DNA of 64,000 nt from an uncultured Pelagibacteraceae bacterium (GCA_902622245.1 CACNPC010000004.1:62001-126000), one strand, 5' to 3'. Shown: positions 10,297-19,612, counted from the first letter of the stretch. The notes: generated by a model not told the origin, from the letters alone. Numbers and translations are program-made.

Positions 10297-11029
10297 ATAT
10301 CAGATTTTAATAGAATACGAAGGCACTTTATACAATGGTTGGCAAATTCAAAAAAAAGGTAAGTCAATCCAGGAAAATATTGAGACTGTCTTATCTAAAT
10401 TACTTAAAGAAAAAATAAAAATTTATGGGTCTGGACGAACAGACACAGGAGTTCATGCTAAAGAGCAATCAGCACACTTTGATACTACAAATAATATTAT
10501 TCAAAAAGATAAATTAATAAATTCACTAAACTTTTTTTTAAATAAAAAAAAAATATCAATATTGAAAATAAAAAGAAAAAATAAATATTTTCATTCAAGA
10601 TATTCTGCAAAAGAAAGACGGTATACCTATTTAATAAGAAATGATGTTTCTCCTTCTGTTATTAATTTTAATAGAGAGTGGCACGTTAAAAAAAAAATTA
10701 ATGTTAATTTGATGAAAGAAGGAGCTAAAAAGTTAATAGGGACTCATGATTTTTCAACTTTTAGAGCATCTAATTGTGCTGCAAAAAGTCCAGTAAGAAC
10801 GATGAAGAAGGTAAAAATAATCAAAGTTAAAAATGTTATAAAAATTCAATTTGTGTCAAAATCGTTTCTTAAGAGTCAAGTTAGATCCATGGTTGGTTCA
10901 CTCAAATACCTTGGTGAAAATAAATGGAACTTAAAAAAATTTACCAGTATTTTTAAATCAAAATCTAGAAAAAATTGTGCTCCTATTGCTCCTGCTCATG
11001 GCTTATATCTTGAGAAAATTATTTATTAG
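10289..11029 (+). CDS. truA: tRNA pseudouridine(38-40) synthase
   Basis: TruA makes pseudouridine at positions 38-40 in the anticodon arm. The 246-residue protein begins YQILIEYEGTLYNGWQ and contains the catalytic Asp in SGRTDTGVHA. The later block HDFSTFRASNCAAKSPVRT and the segment SFLKSQVRSMVGSL are also typical. The start is GTG at 10289, inside the end of fmt. The 3' end overlaps the convergent SET-domain gene by 11 nt. Confidence 0.95.
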   Translation: MNRYQILIEYEGTLYNGWQIQKKGKSIQENIETVLSKLLKEKIKIYGSGRTDTGVHAKEQSAHFDTTNNIIQKDKLINSLNFFLNKKKISILKIKRKNKYFHSRYSAKERRYTYLIRNDVSPSVINFNREWHVKKKINVNLMKEGAKKLIGTHDFSTFRASNCAAKSPVRTMKKVKIIKVKNVIKIQFVSKSFLKSQVRSMVGSLKYLGENKWNLKKFTSIFKSKSRKNCAPIAPAHGLYLEKIIY

Positions 11030-11480
11030 ATTTCTTTTTTTTCTTTTTTATTCTCCATCTTGATCCTTCTCTAACTATATAACCACAACAATTTTTGGAG
11101 CCACACTTACAAGGAAAATCCTTATAGTTTTCATCAAAACTAAACCCATAATCATAAGTTAGTTCCTCATTTTTATTTATATCTTTAATGGAACTAATCC
11201 ATAATTTTAAACCTTTGCCTTCAACTTCGCAGTTTGGATCACAAGAGTGATTAATAAGTCTTGCAGTATTGTAAGCAAAATCACCATCTAAATCATATCT
11301 ATTATTTAAATTAAAAAGATAAATCGCTTTATCATTATCGAATTTTGGATTATTTTCTGTTTGTTTTTTCGTAATTATTTTACCTGTATAGTAAATAATC
11401 TTAGTTCCTTTTTTTATATTTTTAGATGCAAACAGTCCTCTGTTATCAATATTTGATGATTTTTGTTTATATAGTTTCAT
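11019..11480 (-). CDS. SET-domain protein (lysine methyltransferase-like)
   Basis: This 153-residue protein is essentially one SET domain plus a post-SET cysteine cluster. Visible motifs are NRGLFASKNIKKGTKI (N-SET), NTARLINHSCDPNC, which holds the NHS cofactor/active-site signature, ELTYDYGF with the catalytic Tyr region, and FPCKCGSKNCCGYI (CxCx4C-like zinc site). The C-terminus is very Lys-rich. SET enzymes transfer methyl groups from S-adenosylmethionine to lysine side chains, and the bacterial target is unknown. It ends 2 nt downstream of a deacetylase-like gene, an eukaryote-like pairing. Confidence 0.88.
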   Translation of the reverse strand: MKLYKQKSSNIDNRGLFASKNIKKGTKIIYYTGKIITKKQTENNPKFDNDKAIYLFNLNNRYDLDGDFAYNTARLINHSCDPNCEVEGKGLKLWISSIKDINKNEELTYDYGFSFDENYKDFPCKCGSKNCCGYIVREGSRWRIKKKKKKSNK

Positions 11481-11482
11481 GA

Positions 11483-12412
11483 TTATTTATTTTCTGTCTC
11501 GATTAATGCATTTACGTGATAATTAGCGCTTTCAGCAAGTGCTTTTAGGTCGTATCCACCTTCTAGTAAAGATACAACTTTTCCATTAGTAAATTTATTA
11601 GTGGCTTTTAGTGTTCTTCTAGTTATTTCATAAAAATCTTTGGATGAAAGTTCAAATTGAGCTAATGGATCGTTTTTGTGAGCATCAAAGCCAGCAGAAA
11701 AGATTAAGTAATCAGGCTTATATTCAATTAACCTATCTAAAACTCTATCATAAGCATTAAAATACTCCTCAGAATTTGTCCCTGCAGGAAGAGGTATATT
11801 AAGAGAATTATTATACTTTCCCTTGTCTTTTTCAGAGCCACCACCAGGATAAAATGGATATTGATGTGTTGATATATAAAGTGAATTTTTGTTGTCATAC
11901 ATTACATCATAATTCCCATTTCCCCAATGAACATCAAAATCTACACATGCAATTCTTTTATACTTATATTTTTTTATTAAATAATTAACAGCAATACCTG
12001 CATTAGAAATACAACAGAAGCCCATTGATTTATTCTTTTCGGCATGATGTCCTGGTGGTCGTACAACACAAAATGCATTTTTATATTTTTTGCTCTCAAT
12101 TCCATCTATTGCACTTATAGCTGATCCTGCAGCCTGAAATACTGCATCCTTACTTCCAGGCGATACGACTGTATCACCATCTAAAAAATTTAAGCCACTT
12201 TTAGGAAATGAGTCTTTTAAATTATTAATATAATCTTCAGAATGTGTCATATTAAGAATATCATTAGGAACAACATCTGGCTTATCCCAAAGCAGTTCTT
12301 TATTTTTTTTTAAAGTATCAATTATTGAAACTACTCTCTTTGGTTGCTCTGGATGACCATCGCCTGTTATATGTTTTTCTGAAGATTCAGATGTTATAAT
12401 TGCAGTTTTCAA
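11483..12412 (-). CDS. histone deacetylase / acetoin-utilisation family amidohydrolase
   Basis: This is a 309-residue zinc hydrolase of the arginase/deacetylase superfamily. Motifs are RPPGHHAEKNKSMGFC (catalytic His pair), CVDFDVHWGNG (metal ligands Asp and His) and SAGFDAHKNDPLA (Asp ligand), followed by LLEGGYD. Substrates of bacterial members include acetyl-lysine proteins, acetylpolyamines and unknown amides, and the sequence alone does not choose between them. It overlaps dapE by 4 nt upstream and is followed by the SET-domain gene. Confidence 0.9.
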   Translation of the reverse strand: MKTAIITSESSEKHITGDGHPEQPKRVVSIIDTLKKNKELLWDKPDVVPNDILNMTHSEDYINNLKDSFPKSGLNFLDGDTVVSPGSKDAVFQAAGSAISAIDGIESKKYKNAFCVVRPPGHHAEKNKSMGFCCISNAGIAVNYLIKKYKYKRIACVDFDVHWGNGNYDVMYDNKNSLYISTHQYPFYPGGGSEKDKGKYNNSLNIPLPAGTNSEEYFNAYDRVLDRLIEYKPDYLIFSAGFDAHKNDPLAQFELSSKDFYEITRRTLKATNKFTNGKVVSLLEGGYDLKALAESANYHVNALIETENK

Positions 12413-13551
12413 TTGAAGTAATTGTGTAAGATGTGCTTATAAATCTTAGTTAACTTTTTTAAATCTGAGATCGATGTTCTCTCGTTAACCATATGAATAG
12501 TATTATTTCTTAACCCCAACTCAAGACGTGGTATTGAACCTAAAAATCTGCTGTCACTTGTGCCGCCTCTACAATTTAATTTTGCATTATTTCCCGTAAC
12601 TTTTTTTACAACTTTTTTTACCATATAAATTTCTTTATTTGGTTCTGTGTAAAATGCTTCTCCACTTACTTTATAATCTATTTTAGTTTTACAATTTTCT
12701 TTTTTTGCAACTACATTAATAATTTTACTAAGTTTTTTTTTCAAAGATGTTGATTTATAAGTTGAATTAAATCTAACATTAAATTTAGCACTTGCAGACT
12801 GTGGGACTACATTTTCAGATATATTATCCACATTCATTTTTGTAAATTCTAAATTAGATGGCGGCATATATTTTGTGCCTTTGTCTAGTGGAACACTTTT
12901 AAGTTTAGATATTATTTTAGCAAGAGCAGTGCAAGGATTTATATAAGTGCCATAAAATGCAGAGTGTCCACTTTTTCCATACACTGTTATTGTTGCATTC
13001 ATAGAACCTCTTCTTCCAATCCTGATTTCATCTCCAACTGATTTATTTGATGACGGTTCACCTACCACCGAAAAATTGATTTTTTCTTTTCTTTTCTTTA
13101 AATATTTCATAACGGCTGGACAACCATGACCTGTAGTTTCTTCATCAGCGGTAATTATTATTGATATAGAACCTTTAAATTTTTTATTTTTAATAAAATT
13201 ACTTACAGCACTTATCCAACATGCCACGCTACCCTTCATGTCCTGGGATCCTCTCCCATATAAATATCCTTTTTTTACTACTGCTTTAAATGGCGGAAAC
13301 TCCCAATTATTGAGGTTAGCAACAACATCTGTGTGACCCAAATAATTAATATTAGGTTTTGATTTACCAAATTTTGCATATAAATTTAATGCAGGTTTAT
13401 TACCTGTACCTTTTGATTTTATTATATGACATTTAAAACCTATTAATGAAAGTTTCCTTGAAAGGAAATTCATAATACCTTTATCTTCTGTTTTAATAGT
13501 TTGAAATTTTATTAGCTCTTGAGCTAACTTTAGTTCATTATAAGTTTTCAT
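12409..13551 (-). CDS. dapE: succinyl-diaminopimelate desuccinylase
   Basis: DapE hydrolyses N-succinyl-LL-diaminopimelate to LL-diaminopimelate plus succinate in lysine and cell-wall synthesis. The 380-residue M20 metallopeptidase-type protein has NYLGHTDVV (metal His/Asp), YGRGSQDMKG (bridging Asp), TADEETTGHG (catalytic Glu pair), GEPSSNK and CRGGTSDSRF. The alternative in this family is acetylornithine deacetylase ArgE. GRRGSMN and GGTSDSRF, together with dapD next door (4 nt away), favour DapE. Confidence 0.88.
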   Translation of the reverse strand: MKTYNELKLAQELIKFQTIKTEDKGIMNFLSRKLSLIGFKCHIIKSKGTGNKPALNLYAKFGKSKPNINYLGHTDVVANLNNWEFPPFKAVVKKGYLYGRGSQDMKGSVACWISAVSNFIKNKKFKGSISIIITADEETTGHGCPAVMKYLKKRKEKINFSVVGEPSSNKSVGDEIRIGRRGSMNATITVYGKSGHSAFYGTYINPCTALAKIISKLKSVPLDKGTKYMPPSNLEFTKMNVDNISENVVPQSASAKFNVRFNSTYKSTSLKKKLSKIINVVAKKENCKTKIDYKVSGEAFYTEPNKEIYMVKKVVKKVTGNNAKLNCRGGTSDSRFLGSIPRLELGLRNNTIHMVNERTSISDLKKLTKIYKHILHNYFN

Positions 13552-13555
13552 TAAT

Positions 13556-14383
13556 TTATTCTCTTAAAAGATCGTTTATTGAAGTCTTTGATCTTGTTTT
13601 TTCGTCTACTTGTTTGATTATTACCGCGCAATATAATGATGGAGCGCTTGAATTATTTTTATCTGGTAGAGAACCTGGAACAACAACAGAATATGGTGGA
13701 ATTTTACCGTAGCTTATTTCACCTGTTTTCCTGTTAACAATTTTTGTTGATTGTCCAATATACATTCCCATACTTAAAACAGAACCTTCACCAACTATCA
13801 CTCCCTCTACAACCTCAGACATTGCCCCTAAAAAAACATTGTCCTCAATGATTGTTGGCAATGCTTGTGCAGGCTCTAAAACTCCTCCAACTCCGCTACC
13901 TGCAGAGATATGACAATTTTTTCCGATTTGAGAACAGCTCCCAGCTCTTGCAAAAGTATCTATCATTGTTCCTTCATCAATGTATGCTCCTATATTCACA
14001 TAGCATGGCATTAAGACAGCATTTTTGCCTACAAAAGATCCTTTTCTCACTGGAGAATTAGGAACCATTCTGAAACCAGCTTTTTCATGGTCTTCTTTAG
14101 ACCAACCTGCCGTTTTACCTTTTAAAAGATGCGCTTTGTCATACCAACTGCTGTAAGGACCATTTAAGTTTTCCATTGGGTACATTCTAAAACTTAACAT
14201 AATTGCTTTTTTTATATGTTGATGTGTTACCCACTCACCATTGATTTTCTCAGCTACTCTGACTTTACCACTGTCTAAGTCATCAATAATTTGATTAACC
14301 GTACTTTTTAAACTTTCATCTGAGTTTGGACTTACTTGGTCTCTATTTTCCCAAGCATCATTGATTATATTTTCTATGCTCAT
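13556..14383 (-). CDS. dapD: 2,3,4,5-tetrahydropyridine-2,6-dicarboxylate N-succinyltransferase
   Basis: DapD succinylates tetrahydrodipicolinate, the committed step of the succinylase branch of lysine synthesis. The 275-residue protein carries a left-handed beta-helix built of hexapeptide repeats ([52 protein letters not shown]). [20 protein letters not shown] belongs to the same helix. Length and motifs are typical. It forms a unit with dapE downstream. Confidence 0.95.
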   Translation of the reverse strand: MSIENIINDAWENRDQVSPNSDESLKSTVNQIIDDLDSGKVRVAEKINGEWVTHQHIKKAIMLSFRMYPMENLNGPYSSWYDKAHLLKGKTAGWSKEDHEKAGFRMVPNSPVRKGSFVGKNAVLMPCYVNIGAYIDEGTMIDTFARAGSCSQIGKNCHISAGSGVGGVLEPAQALPTIIEDNVFLGAMSEVVEGVIVGEGSVLSMGMYIGQSTKIVNRKTGEISYGKIPPYSVVVPGSLPDKNNSSAPSLYCAVIIKQVDEKTRSKTSINDLLRE

Positions 14384-14387
14384 AAAT

Positions 14388-15059
14388 TTAAGAACTTTTT
14401 AATAACCTTATTTCTTTTAAAAATAAAGAGAGATTTTCGATTTTATAATCGATGTAATCTTTGTCAGACTCCTTTTTCCCCCAGTATTCGTTATTGATAA
14501 GCCAAGCTGTTATAGTCCCTCGCTCTTTACCTATTGATAAATTTTTAGCTATATCCTCGATATAAAGAGTTTCTTTTGGATTAATCTTAAATTTATCAAC
14601 CATAAGATCAAAAGCTTTAGCTTCAGGCTTAGGGTGATATTTTGCGTCTACGATATCAAATATATCTTTAAATTGGTCTTCAATACCAAGAGTTTTCACT
14701 ATATTTTTTACGTGAGCTCTACTTCCGTTTGTGAATACGAATTTATTTACATTTATGTTTTCAAGCTCATTTCTTAAGATAAGATCTTTTTCCATAAATG
14801 AAAGATCAATATCATGAACATACTCCAAGAATTCTTCTGGGGGTATATTATGATGTATCATCAATCCATTTAAACTTGTGTTGTATTTGTGAAAATAATC
14901 TCTTTGTAATTCTTTAGCTTTTGTAAGGTCTAAGTTAAGTTTATTCGAAATATATTTTGTCATTCTCTTGCTAACTTGGCCAAAAACTGCTTCTAAATCA
15001 TTATATAAAACGCCATCACAGTCGAATAAAATATTCTTTATATTTTTTAAATTATTCAT
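14388..15059 (-). CDS. HAD-family pyrimidine 5'-nucleotidase-like phosphatase
   Basis: The product is a 223-residue haloacid dehalogenase fold hydrolase. Motif I is FDCDGVLY (nucleophile Asp), motif II is FTNGS, and motif III/IV are the Lys in HPKPEAKAF and YIEDIAKN. The helical cap and spacing resemble the Sdt1/Phm8-type pyrimidine 5'-nucleotidase group often found between argB and dapD in alphaproteobacteria. The exact substrate is not readable from the sequence. It overlaps argB by 4 nt. Confidence 0.82.
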   Translation of the reverse strand: MNNLKNIKNILFDCDGVLYNDLEAVFGQVSKRMTKYISNKLNLDLTKAKELQRDYFHKYNTSLNGLMIHHNIPPEEFLEYVHDIDLSFMEKDLILRNELENINVNKFVFTNGSRAHVKNIVKTLGIEDQFKDIFDIVDAKYHPKPEAKAFDLMVDKFKINPKETLYIEDIAKNLSIGKERGTITAWLINNEYWGKKESDKDYIDYKIENLSLFLKEIRLLKSS

Positions 15060-15919
15060 TTTCTTATTAATGTTCCTGCGCCCTTATCAGAAAATAATTC
15101 AAATAGTATTGAATGTGGTTTTCTCCCATCGACAATAACAACGCCTCTAACACCATTAGATATTGCATCTAAACAAGTGTTTATTTTAGGAATCATTCCA
15201 CCTGTTATTACTTTTTTCTTTAACAATTCTACGGTTTTTTTTGCATTAATTTCTGTCAAAAGTTTCCCATTTTCATCTAACACACCCTCCACATCTGTCA
15301 TAAGCAATAATCTTCTTGCTTCTAGCTCTTTTGCTATTGCTCCTGCTGCTATGTCGGCATTTATATTGTAAAGGCAATTACTTTCATCAAGTCCTAGTGG
15401 CGCAATTATAGATATTTTTCCTTGCTTAATATTTTTCAAAATCTCATCTTCACTAATTTTTGTAGGAGTTCCAACAAATCCCAATTCTTCTCTTTCGGGT
15501 TTTACATAAATTATATTATTTTTTTTTGGAGTTATTGAATTTCCTACGGCTTTAGATTTTTTTAATTTATCTATTATTTCATCATTTAGATCCAGCAGAG
15601 CCTCTTCTACTAGTTTAATTGTAAATTTATCAGTGACTCTTAGCCCATCAATAAATTTAGTAGTCAAATTATTTTGGTCTAATTTTTGTTTTATGTTTTT
15701 ACCCCCACCATGAATTACTACTACAGATAATTTAAGTTTATAAATAATTGAAAGATCTTCTATAAATTGGTCAAACAAAGTTTTATCTAAAAGAACAGAT
15801 CCACCACACTTAATTATTATAATTTCATTATTATATTTTTCGATATATTTACTAACCTCTTCGGTAGAGGGACCATCATTTGGAAGAATTCTTCTTAATT
15901 CTTCTTGATCTTTAAACAT
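15056..15919 (-). CDS. argB: acetylglutamate kinase
   Basis: ArgB phosphorylates N-acetylglutamate, step 2 of arginine synthesis. The 287-residue amino-acid kinase fold protein shows IIKCGGSVL, VVIHGGGKNIKQ, the acetylglutamate-binding GLRVTD, NINADIAAGAIA, LLLMTDVEGVL and the C-terminal GGMIPKINTCLDAI. It is directly downstream of yidC (1 nt gap) and overlaps the HAD gene. Confidence 0.95.
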   Translation of the reverse strand: MFKDQEELRRILPNDGPSTEEVSKYIEKYNNEIIIIKCGGSVLLDKTLFDQFIEDLSIIYKLKLSVVVIHGGGKNIKQKLDQNNLTTKFIDGLRVTDKFTIKLVEEALLDLNDEIIDKLKKSKAVGNSITPKKNNIIYVKPEREELGFVGTPTKISEDEILKNIKQGKISIIAPLGLDESNCLYNINADIAAGAIAKELEARRLLLMTDVEGVLDENGKLLTEINAKKTVELLKKKVITGGMIPKINTCLDAISNGVRGVVIVDGRKPHSILFELFSDKGAGTLIRK

Positions 15920-15920
15920 T

Positions 15921-17618
15921 TTAATCTTTGACTTTTAGATTTTTATTAATTATCCACTGCTGAATTATTGTTAGTATATTTGTGCAGGTCCAATAAAGAA
16001 TCAACCCCGAGGCAAATGGTGCTAAAATAAATGTTATAAATAGTGGAAACCATTTAAATAATTTTCTCTGCATTACTTGTGCTGGGTCATCACCAACTGC
16101 TTGAGGAGATAATTGCATCTGTAAAAACATAGATCCACCCATTAAAATAGGTAACAGTCCGATTCCTAAAAAATCTGGCACATCATAAGGAAGCAATCCA
16201 AATAAGTTGAAAATTGTTACGGGATCTTTTGCAGCTAAATCTTCCCATATCCAAACAAAAGGAGCATGTCTCATAGCAATATCCAATAGCAAAAGTTTAT
16301 AAAGACTAAAGAAAATCGGGATTTGTAAAATAATGGGGATACACGAACTAGCGGGGTTCACGCCATTAGCCTTGTACATTTTCATGATTTCCTGTTGCAG
16401 CTTCTGCTTATCGTCTTTATATCTGTCTTTTAAAGCTTGCATAGGTTTTGCAAGATGTTTCATTTTACCCATGCTTTTCATTGAATATTGATTTAATGGA
16501 AAAAAAACTAACCTTACTAAAAATGTTAAGATAATTATTGCGTAGCCATAATTTCCAGTGAGTTTGAATAAATAGTCTAAAATGAACCAAAGAGGCTTTA
16601 CTATAAAATATAGCACTCCATAATTTACTATTAAGTCTAGTTTTTCAATTTTAAGTTCATCTGTATATTGATCAATAAGTTCAATCTCTTTTGCACCAAT
16701 TAAAGAATTTATGCTGTGACTAACTGATGAATTAGGCCCTGCCTCATATCCACTTAGATCTATGTAACTTGCTCTATATTTTTTTTTGTAATCTATATCT
16801 ACTCTAAATTTCCTATCTTGAGGAGGCAAAATACTTGTCATCCAGTATTTATCACCAATAACCAAATATCCTGAATTAGCTTCTTTAGTAAATTTTTTTT
16901 CTTCAACATCTTTATAATCAATTTCCTCTAATTCTCCATCGGCAAGAAATGTGTAACCTTCATGAAGTATATAAAAATCTGTTAAATCTGCTGGTAATGA
17001 ATTTCTATGTAAAATACTATAAGGATAAAATTTATAGGTTTTATCTGTATTATTTTTTATATTCTGTTCAACACTGAATAAGTATTTTTCATCAAGAGTT
17101 ATCTTTCTCTCAAAAACAATACCTTGATTATTTTCGTAATTTAAAACTATTGGATTGTTAGGAGTTAATTTTGTTCCACTCTTAATTTTCCAAACAGTAT
17201 TTGAATTTGGAACTTCAGCATCACTATTTGTTGCCCAACCAGTATTAAAAAAATATCCATCTTTAACGTTTGATGGGTTTAACAAGACAATTTTTTCTTC
17301 ACTATCTAAAGTTTGGTTATAGTCTTTAAATACGAAATCATCAATTGCTCCACCATTACTTAAAGATATAGAGCCTTTGATAAATTTATTTTCAAACTCA
17401 ATTCTTTGTGAAGAATTTATAGCCTCTGATCTTGTAATTTCTTTAACAATCTCTGTTTGCTCAATTTTTGGAGCTTCAGAATTATTAACTATTTGTTTAT
17501 TAGTTTCTTGATTTTCTAATTGGTTTACATTTTTAGCTGGAGGAGCGAAAAATAATCCATAGAGAATTATTACGGCAGCACTTAAGCTGATAGCAGCGAT
17601 CACATTCCGGGAATCCAA
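15921..17618 (-). CDS. yidC: membrane protein insertase YidC
   Basis: YidC inserts and folds inner-membrane proteins, alone or with SecYEG. The 565-residue protein has an N-terminal membrane helix (NVIAAISLSAAVIILYGLFF), a large periplasmic domain, and the conserved five-helix core starting at KPLWFILDYLFKLTGNYGYAII. That core includes FPLNQYSMKSMGKM, the cytoplasmic hairpin region and NPASSCIPIILQIPIFFSLY. The start is TTG at 17618, directly after the TAG of yidD. No ATG fits the N-terminus, so this unusual start decides the coordinates. Confidence 0.95.
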   Translation of the reverse strand: MDSRNVIAAISLSAAVIILYGLFFAPPAKNVNQLENQETNKQIVNNSEAPKIEQTEIVKEITRSEAINSSQRIEFENKFIKGSISLSNGGAIDDFVFKDYNQTLDSEEKIVLLNPSNVKDGYFFNTGWATNSDAEVPNSNTVWKIKSGTKLTPNNPIVLNYENNQGIVFERKITLDEKYLFSVEQNIKNNTDKTYKFYPYSILHRNSLPADLTDFYILHEGYTFLADGELEEIDYKDVEEKKFTKEANSGYLVIGDKYWMTSILPPQDRKFRVDIDYKKKYRASYIDLSGYEAGPNSSVSHSINSLIGAKEIELIDQYTDELKIEKLDLIVNYGVLYFIVKPLWFILDYLFKLTGNYGYAIIILTFLVRLVFFPLNQYSMKSMGKMKHLAKPMQALKDRYKDDKQKLQQEIMKMYKANGVNPASSCIPIILQIPIFFSLYKLLLLDIAMRHAPFVWIWEDLAAKDPVTIFNLFGLLPYDVPDFLGIGLLPILMGGSMFLQMQLSPQAVGDDPAQVMQRKLFKWFPLFITFILAPFASGLILYWTCTNILTIIQQWIINKNLKVKD

Positions 17619-17861
17619 CTAATTTTCTCCTTTAATTTTTTCTACTGGATCATGTCCACCTAAACCAAACCATGGGTTACATCTTAGTATTCTTAATGTT
17701 GATTTATAAGTAGCTTTGAAGATATTATATTTTTCAAAACACTCTAGGCAATAAGAGCTACATGATGGTTCGAATTTACATGAATTATAAAAAAAAGGGC
17801 TTAATAAAAGTTTGTAAATTTTAATTAAAAAAATAAATGGATAATTTACAATTTTAATCAT
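17619..17861 (-). CDS. yidD: membrane protein insertion efficiency factor YidD
   Basis: This is an 80-residue YidD-family protein with a short N-terminal hydrophobic/amphipathic helix and the signature CKFEPSCSSYCLECFEKY, then RILRCNPWFGLGGHDPV. It assists YidC-dependent insertion at the inner membrane. It overlaps rnpA by 4 nt and abuts the TTG start of yidC, giving the conserved rpmH-rnpA-yidD-yidC order. Confidence 0.94.
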   Translation of the reverse strand: MIKIVNYPFIFLIKIYKLLLSPFFYNSCKFEPSCSSYCLECFEKYNIFKATYKSTLRILRCNPWFGLGGHDPVEKIKGEN

Positions 17862-18199
17862 CTTATTCTCGCAAAATCTTTAAAAATTTGAGTTTTTATA
17901 TCTTGGTATTTTTCACTGGATACATTTTTTCTTGCAATAATTAAATATGAAAAATTTAAATTTATTTTAATTTGTTTATAGATATCATTCATAATATTTT
18001 TTAGTCTTCTTTTTATTTTATTTCTAATAACTGCATTACCTATTTTCTTTTTTGTGACTATACTTAAATTAAGTTTATTTGTATCTTTATTAGAAAGTCT
18101 TTTAAAAAAAATTGTAGAGTATTTGTTTGAAACTTTTTTACCTGAAAGTAGAGATTTAAAATCCTCATTTTTTTTGAGACTTACTAAACTACTTTTCAT
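17858..18199 (-). CDS. rnpA: ribonuclease P protein component
   Basis: RnpA is the protein subunit of RNase P, which matures tRNA 5' ends. The 113-residue basic protein contains the family core KKKIGNAVIRNKIKRRLKNI (RNR motif region) and a beta-strand segment, NFSYLIIARKNV. Its ATG overlaps the rpmH stop by one base (TAATG). Confidence 0.92.
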   Translation of the reverse strand: MKSSLVSLKKNEDFKSLLSGKKVSNKYSTIFFKRLSNKDTNKLNLSIVTKKKIGNAVIRNKIKRRLKNIMNDIYKQIKINLNFSYLIIARKNVSSEKYQDIKTQIFKDFARIR

Positions 18200-18336
18200 T
18201 ACACGGGAGTGAGTTTTTTTCTACCCTTACTTCTTCTTCTCTTCAAGAGAGCTCTCCCTCCTCTTGTTTTCATTTTTGCCCTGAAACCTGTCGCGCGAGC
18301 TCTTTTAAGGTTACTTGGGGAATAGGTTCGTTTCAT
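18199..18336 (-). CDS. rpmH: 50S ribosomal protein L34
   Basis: This 45-residue basic protein reads [20 protein letters not shown], continues with an Arg/Lys-rich stretch and ends KLTPV. It matches L34, with KR-T-(Y/F)-QPS and the central [12 protein letters not shown]. The stop shares a base with the rnpA start. It heads the rpmH-rnpA-yidD-yidC operon. A divergent gene starts 84 bp away, so the promoters of both must lie in 18337-18420. Confidence 0.95.
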   Translation of the reverse strand: MKRTYSPSNLKRARATGFRAKMKTRGGRALLKRRRSKGRKKLTPV

Positions 18337-18420
18337 ATTAAGGCTATATATTTGTAAATTTTCGGTAGTTATACAAATTAATGTATATAAGTACAGCGAT
18401 TTTTATTAAATTAGAACAAA

Positions 18421-19137
18421 ATGGAAAATGAAAATAAATTAAAAATTATTCTGGGTATTATATATCTTTCCATAGTTACTGGCTTTTTGTTGCTTTTTTT
18501 TAGCTATTTCTCATTTGACGACTTTTCAAGTTTTGAACTTATAAAAAATAATAGAGACAAACTAAATGATATCAAAAATTCTAATCTTTTAATCGCAAGC
18601 ATATTATTTTTTATTGGAGTGATTATTTGGGTTATGCTGTTAGGATTTGGTTCACCAGTTTTTTTAGTTGGAGGATTTGTATTTGGGAAATGGATAGGGA
18701 CAATTCTTATAGTATTTGGTTTATCTATTGGTGCAACATTTTTGTATATTTGTGCAAATTATTTTTTTAAAGATTTAATTAAAAAAAAATTTTCATCAAA
18801 GTTTTCTAATCTTACTGAAAAATTTAAAGAAAATGAATTTACTTTTTTTCTGATATATAGATTTGTTGGTGGGATACCTTTTTTTATATCAAACATTTTG
18901 CCAACATTATTTAATGTTAAGATTAGAAACTTCTTTTTTGGATCTGTTATTGGAATGACACCTCAGTTATTTGTTGGAGCTTCACTTGGCGCAGGGCTAA
19001 ACAAAGTAATTGAAAATAATCAAGAACTTCCAAGTACCTTTGATATAATTTTAACTCCAGATATTTATGTGCCAGTAATTGGTATGATAATCCTGATTTT
19101 AATTGGATTTATAATCAGGAAAAAATTCTACAAATAG
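18421..19137 (+). CDS. TVP38/TMEM64 (VTT domain) membrane protein
   Basis: The product is a 238-residue integral membrane protein with about six hydrophobic segments. The VTT/SNARE-associated signature is visible as GSPVFLVGGFVFGKWIG in the first half and FFLIYRFVGGIPFFISNILP followed by FGSVIGMTPQLFVGASLGAG in the second. This superfamily, related to DedA, contains lipid scramblases and transporters, and its bacterial role is unsettled. The stop codon is followed at once by the tRNA-Thr gene on the opposite strand. The last coding bases contain an 8-bp inverted repeat (TCCTGATT / AATCAGGA). Confidence 0.88.
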   Translation: MENENKLKIILGIIYLSIVTGFLLLFFSYFSFDDFSSFELIKNNRDKLNDIKNSNLLIASILFFIGVIIWVMLLGFGSPVFLVGGFVFGKWIGTILIVFGLSIGATFLYICANYFFKDLIKKKFSSKFSNLTEKFKENEFTFFLIYRFVGGIPFFISNILPTLFNVKIRNFFFGSVIGMTPQLFVGASLGAGLNKVIENNQELPSTFDIILTPDIYVPVIGMIILILIGFIIRKKFYK

Positions 19138-19138
19138 C

Positions 19139-19213
19139 TGGTGCCCTCGACGAGAATCTAACTCGTAACTGACCCTTACCAAGGGCCTGTTTTAACATTA
19201 AAACTACAAGGGC
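19139..19213 (-). tRNA. tRNA-Thr (anticodon GGU)
   Basis: On the minus strand the sequence folds as a full cloverleaf. The acceptor stem is GCCCTTG / CGAGGGC with discriminator A and encoded CCA (19139-19141). The D stem is GTTT/AAAC, the anticodon stem GGCCC/GGGTC has loop TTGGTAA (anticodon GGT), and the T stem is ACGAG/CTCGT. The length is 75 nt including CCA. It is convergent with the VTT gene, one base from its stop codon. Confidence 0.93.
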
Positions 19214-19307
19214 ATTTTTAATAATAATTAGTGTATAAAATTGTTTTTTTCAAATAATTGCCTTAATTTTTTACAAAAATCGGGTATATCTAAATTAGGT
19301 AAATGAT

Positions 19308-19505
19308 ATGGGAATTCACTACGATTATAAATCAACTAGAGGAGCTAAGGCTATGGAGAAGCAGGCTAAAAGAGAAAAAAAGCTTGCTGAAAAAAGAGCA
19401 AAAAAAATAGCCAAACAAGGTGAACCCAAAAGTACAGAGGATAAAACAATTCCAATCGATCAAGTAATTACCTTGGATCACCTTACCAATCCAGACAAAA
19501 AGTAA
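19308..19505 (+). CDS. small Lys-rich conserved-type protein, 65 aa
   Basis: The short basic protein starts MGIHYDYKSTRGAKAMEKQA, runs through a charged helix of alternating Lys/Glu/Arg/Ala (KREKKLAEKRAKKIAKQGEP) and ends with a less charged tail, DQVITLDHLTNPDKK. The helix looks like a single long charged helix. No catalytic motif is visible. It is the first of two tiny genes directly upstream of dcd (6 nt gap to the next) and may be co-transcribed with dcd and murA. I do not recognise a named family. Confidence 0.6.
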   Translation: MGIHYDYKSTRGAKAMEKQAKREKKLAEKRAKKIAKQGEPKSTEDKTIPIDQVITLDHLTNPDKK

Positions 19506-19510
19506 TCAAG

Positions 19511-19612
19511 ATGGACAGGAAGAAGGATAAAAAAGCTAAACTTGAGGAAGCTTTGCGTAAAAACTTAAGAAAAAGAAAAATTTTTCAAAAAAAAAATAAA
19601 AAAAATAAATAA
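19511..19612 (+). CDS. very small basic protein, 33 aa
   Basis: ATG at 19511 opens a 33-codon frame (MDRKKDKKAKLEEALRKNLR, then a Lys-rich tail) that ends exactly one base before the dcd ATG. The EEALRKNLRKRK segment resembles short alphaproteobacterial proteins of the LREALRxNLRRRK kind found near murA, which I recall but cannot check here. It is very Lys/Asn-rich, and the poly-A coding stretch leaves room for chance, so confidence is moderate. Confidence 0.5.
   Translation: MDRKKDKKAKLEEALRKNLRKRKIFQKKNKKNK

Noticed and set aside
18337-18420. Clear sigma-70 promoter pair between rpmH and the VTT gene
   Set aside because: Several TATA-like stretches exist, but I could not find a -35/-10 pair with good spacing on either strand, so none is listed.
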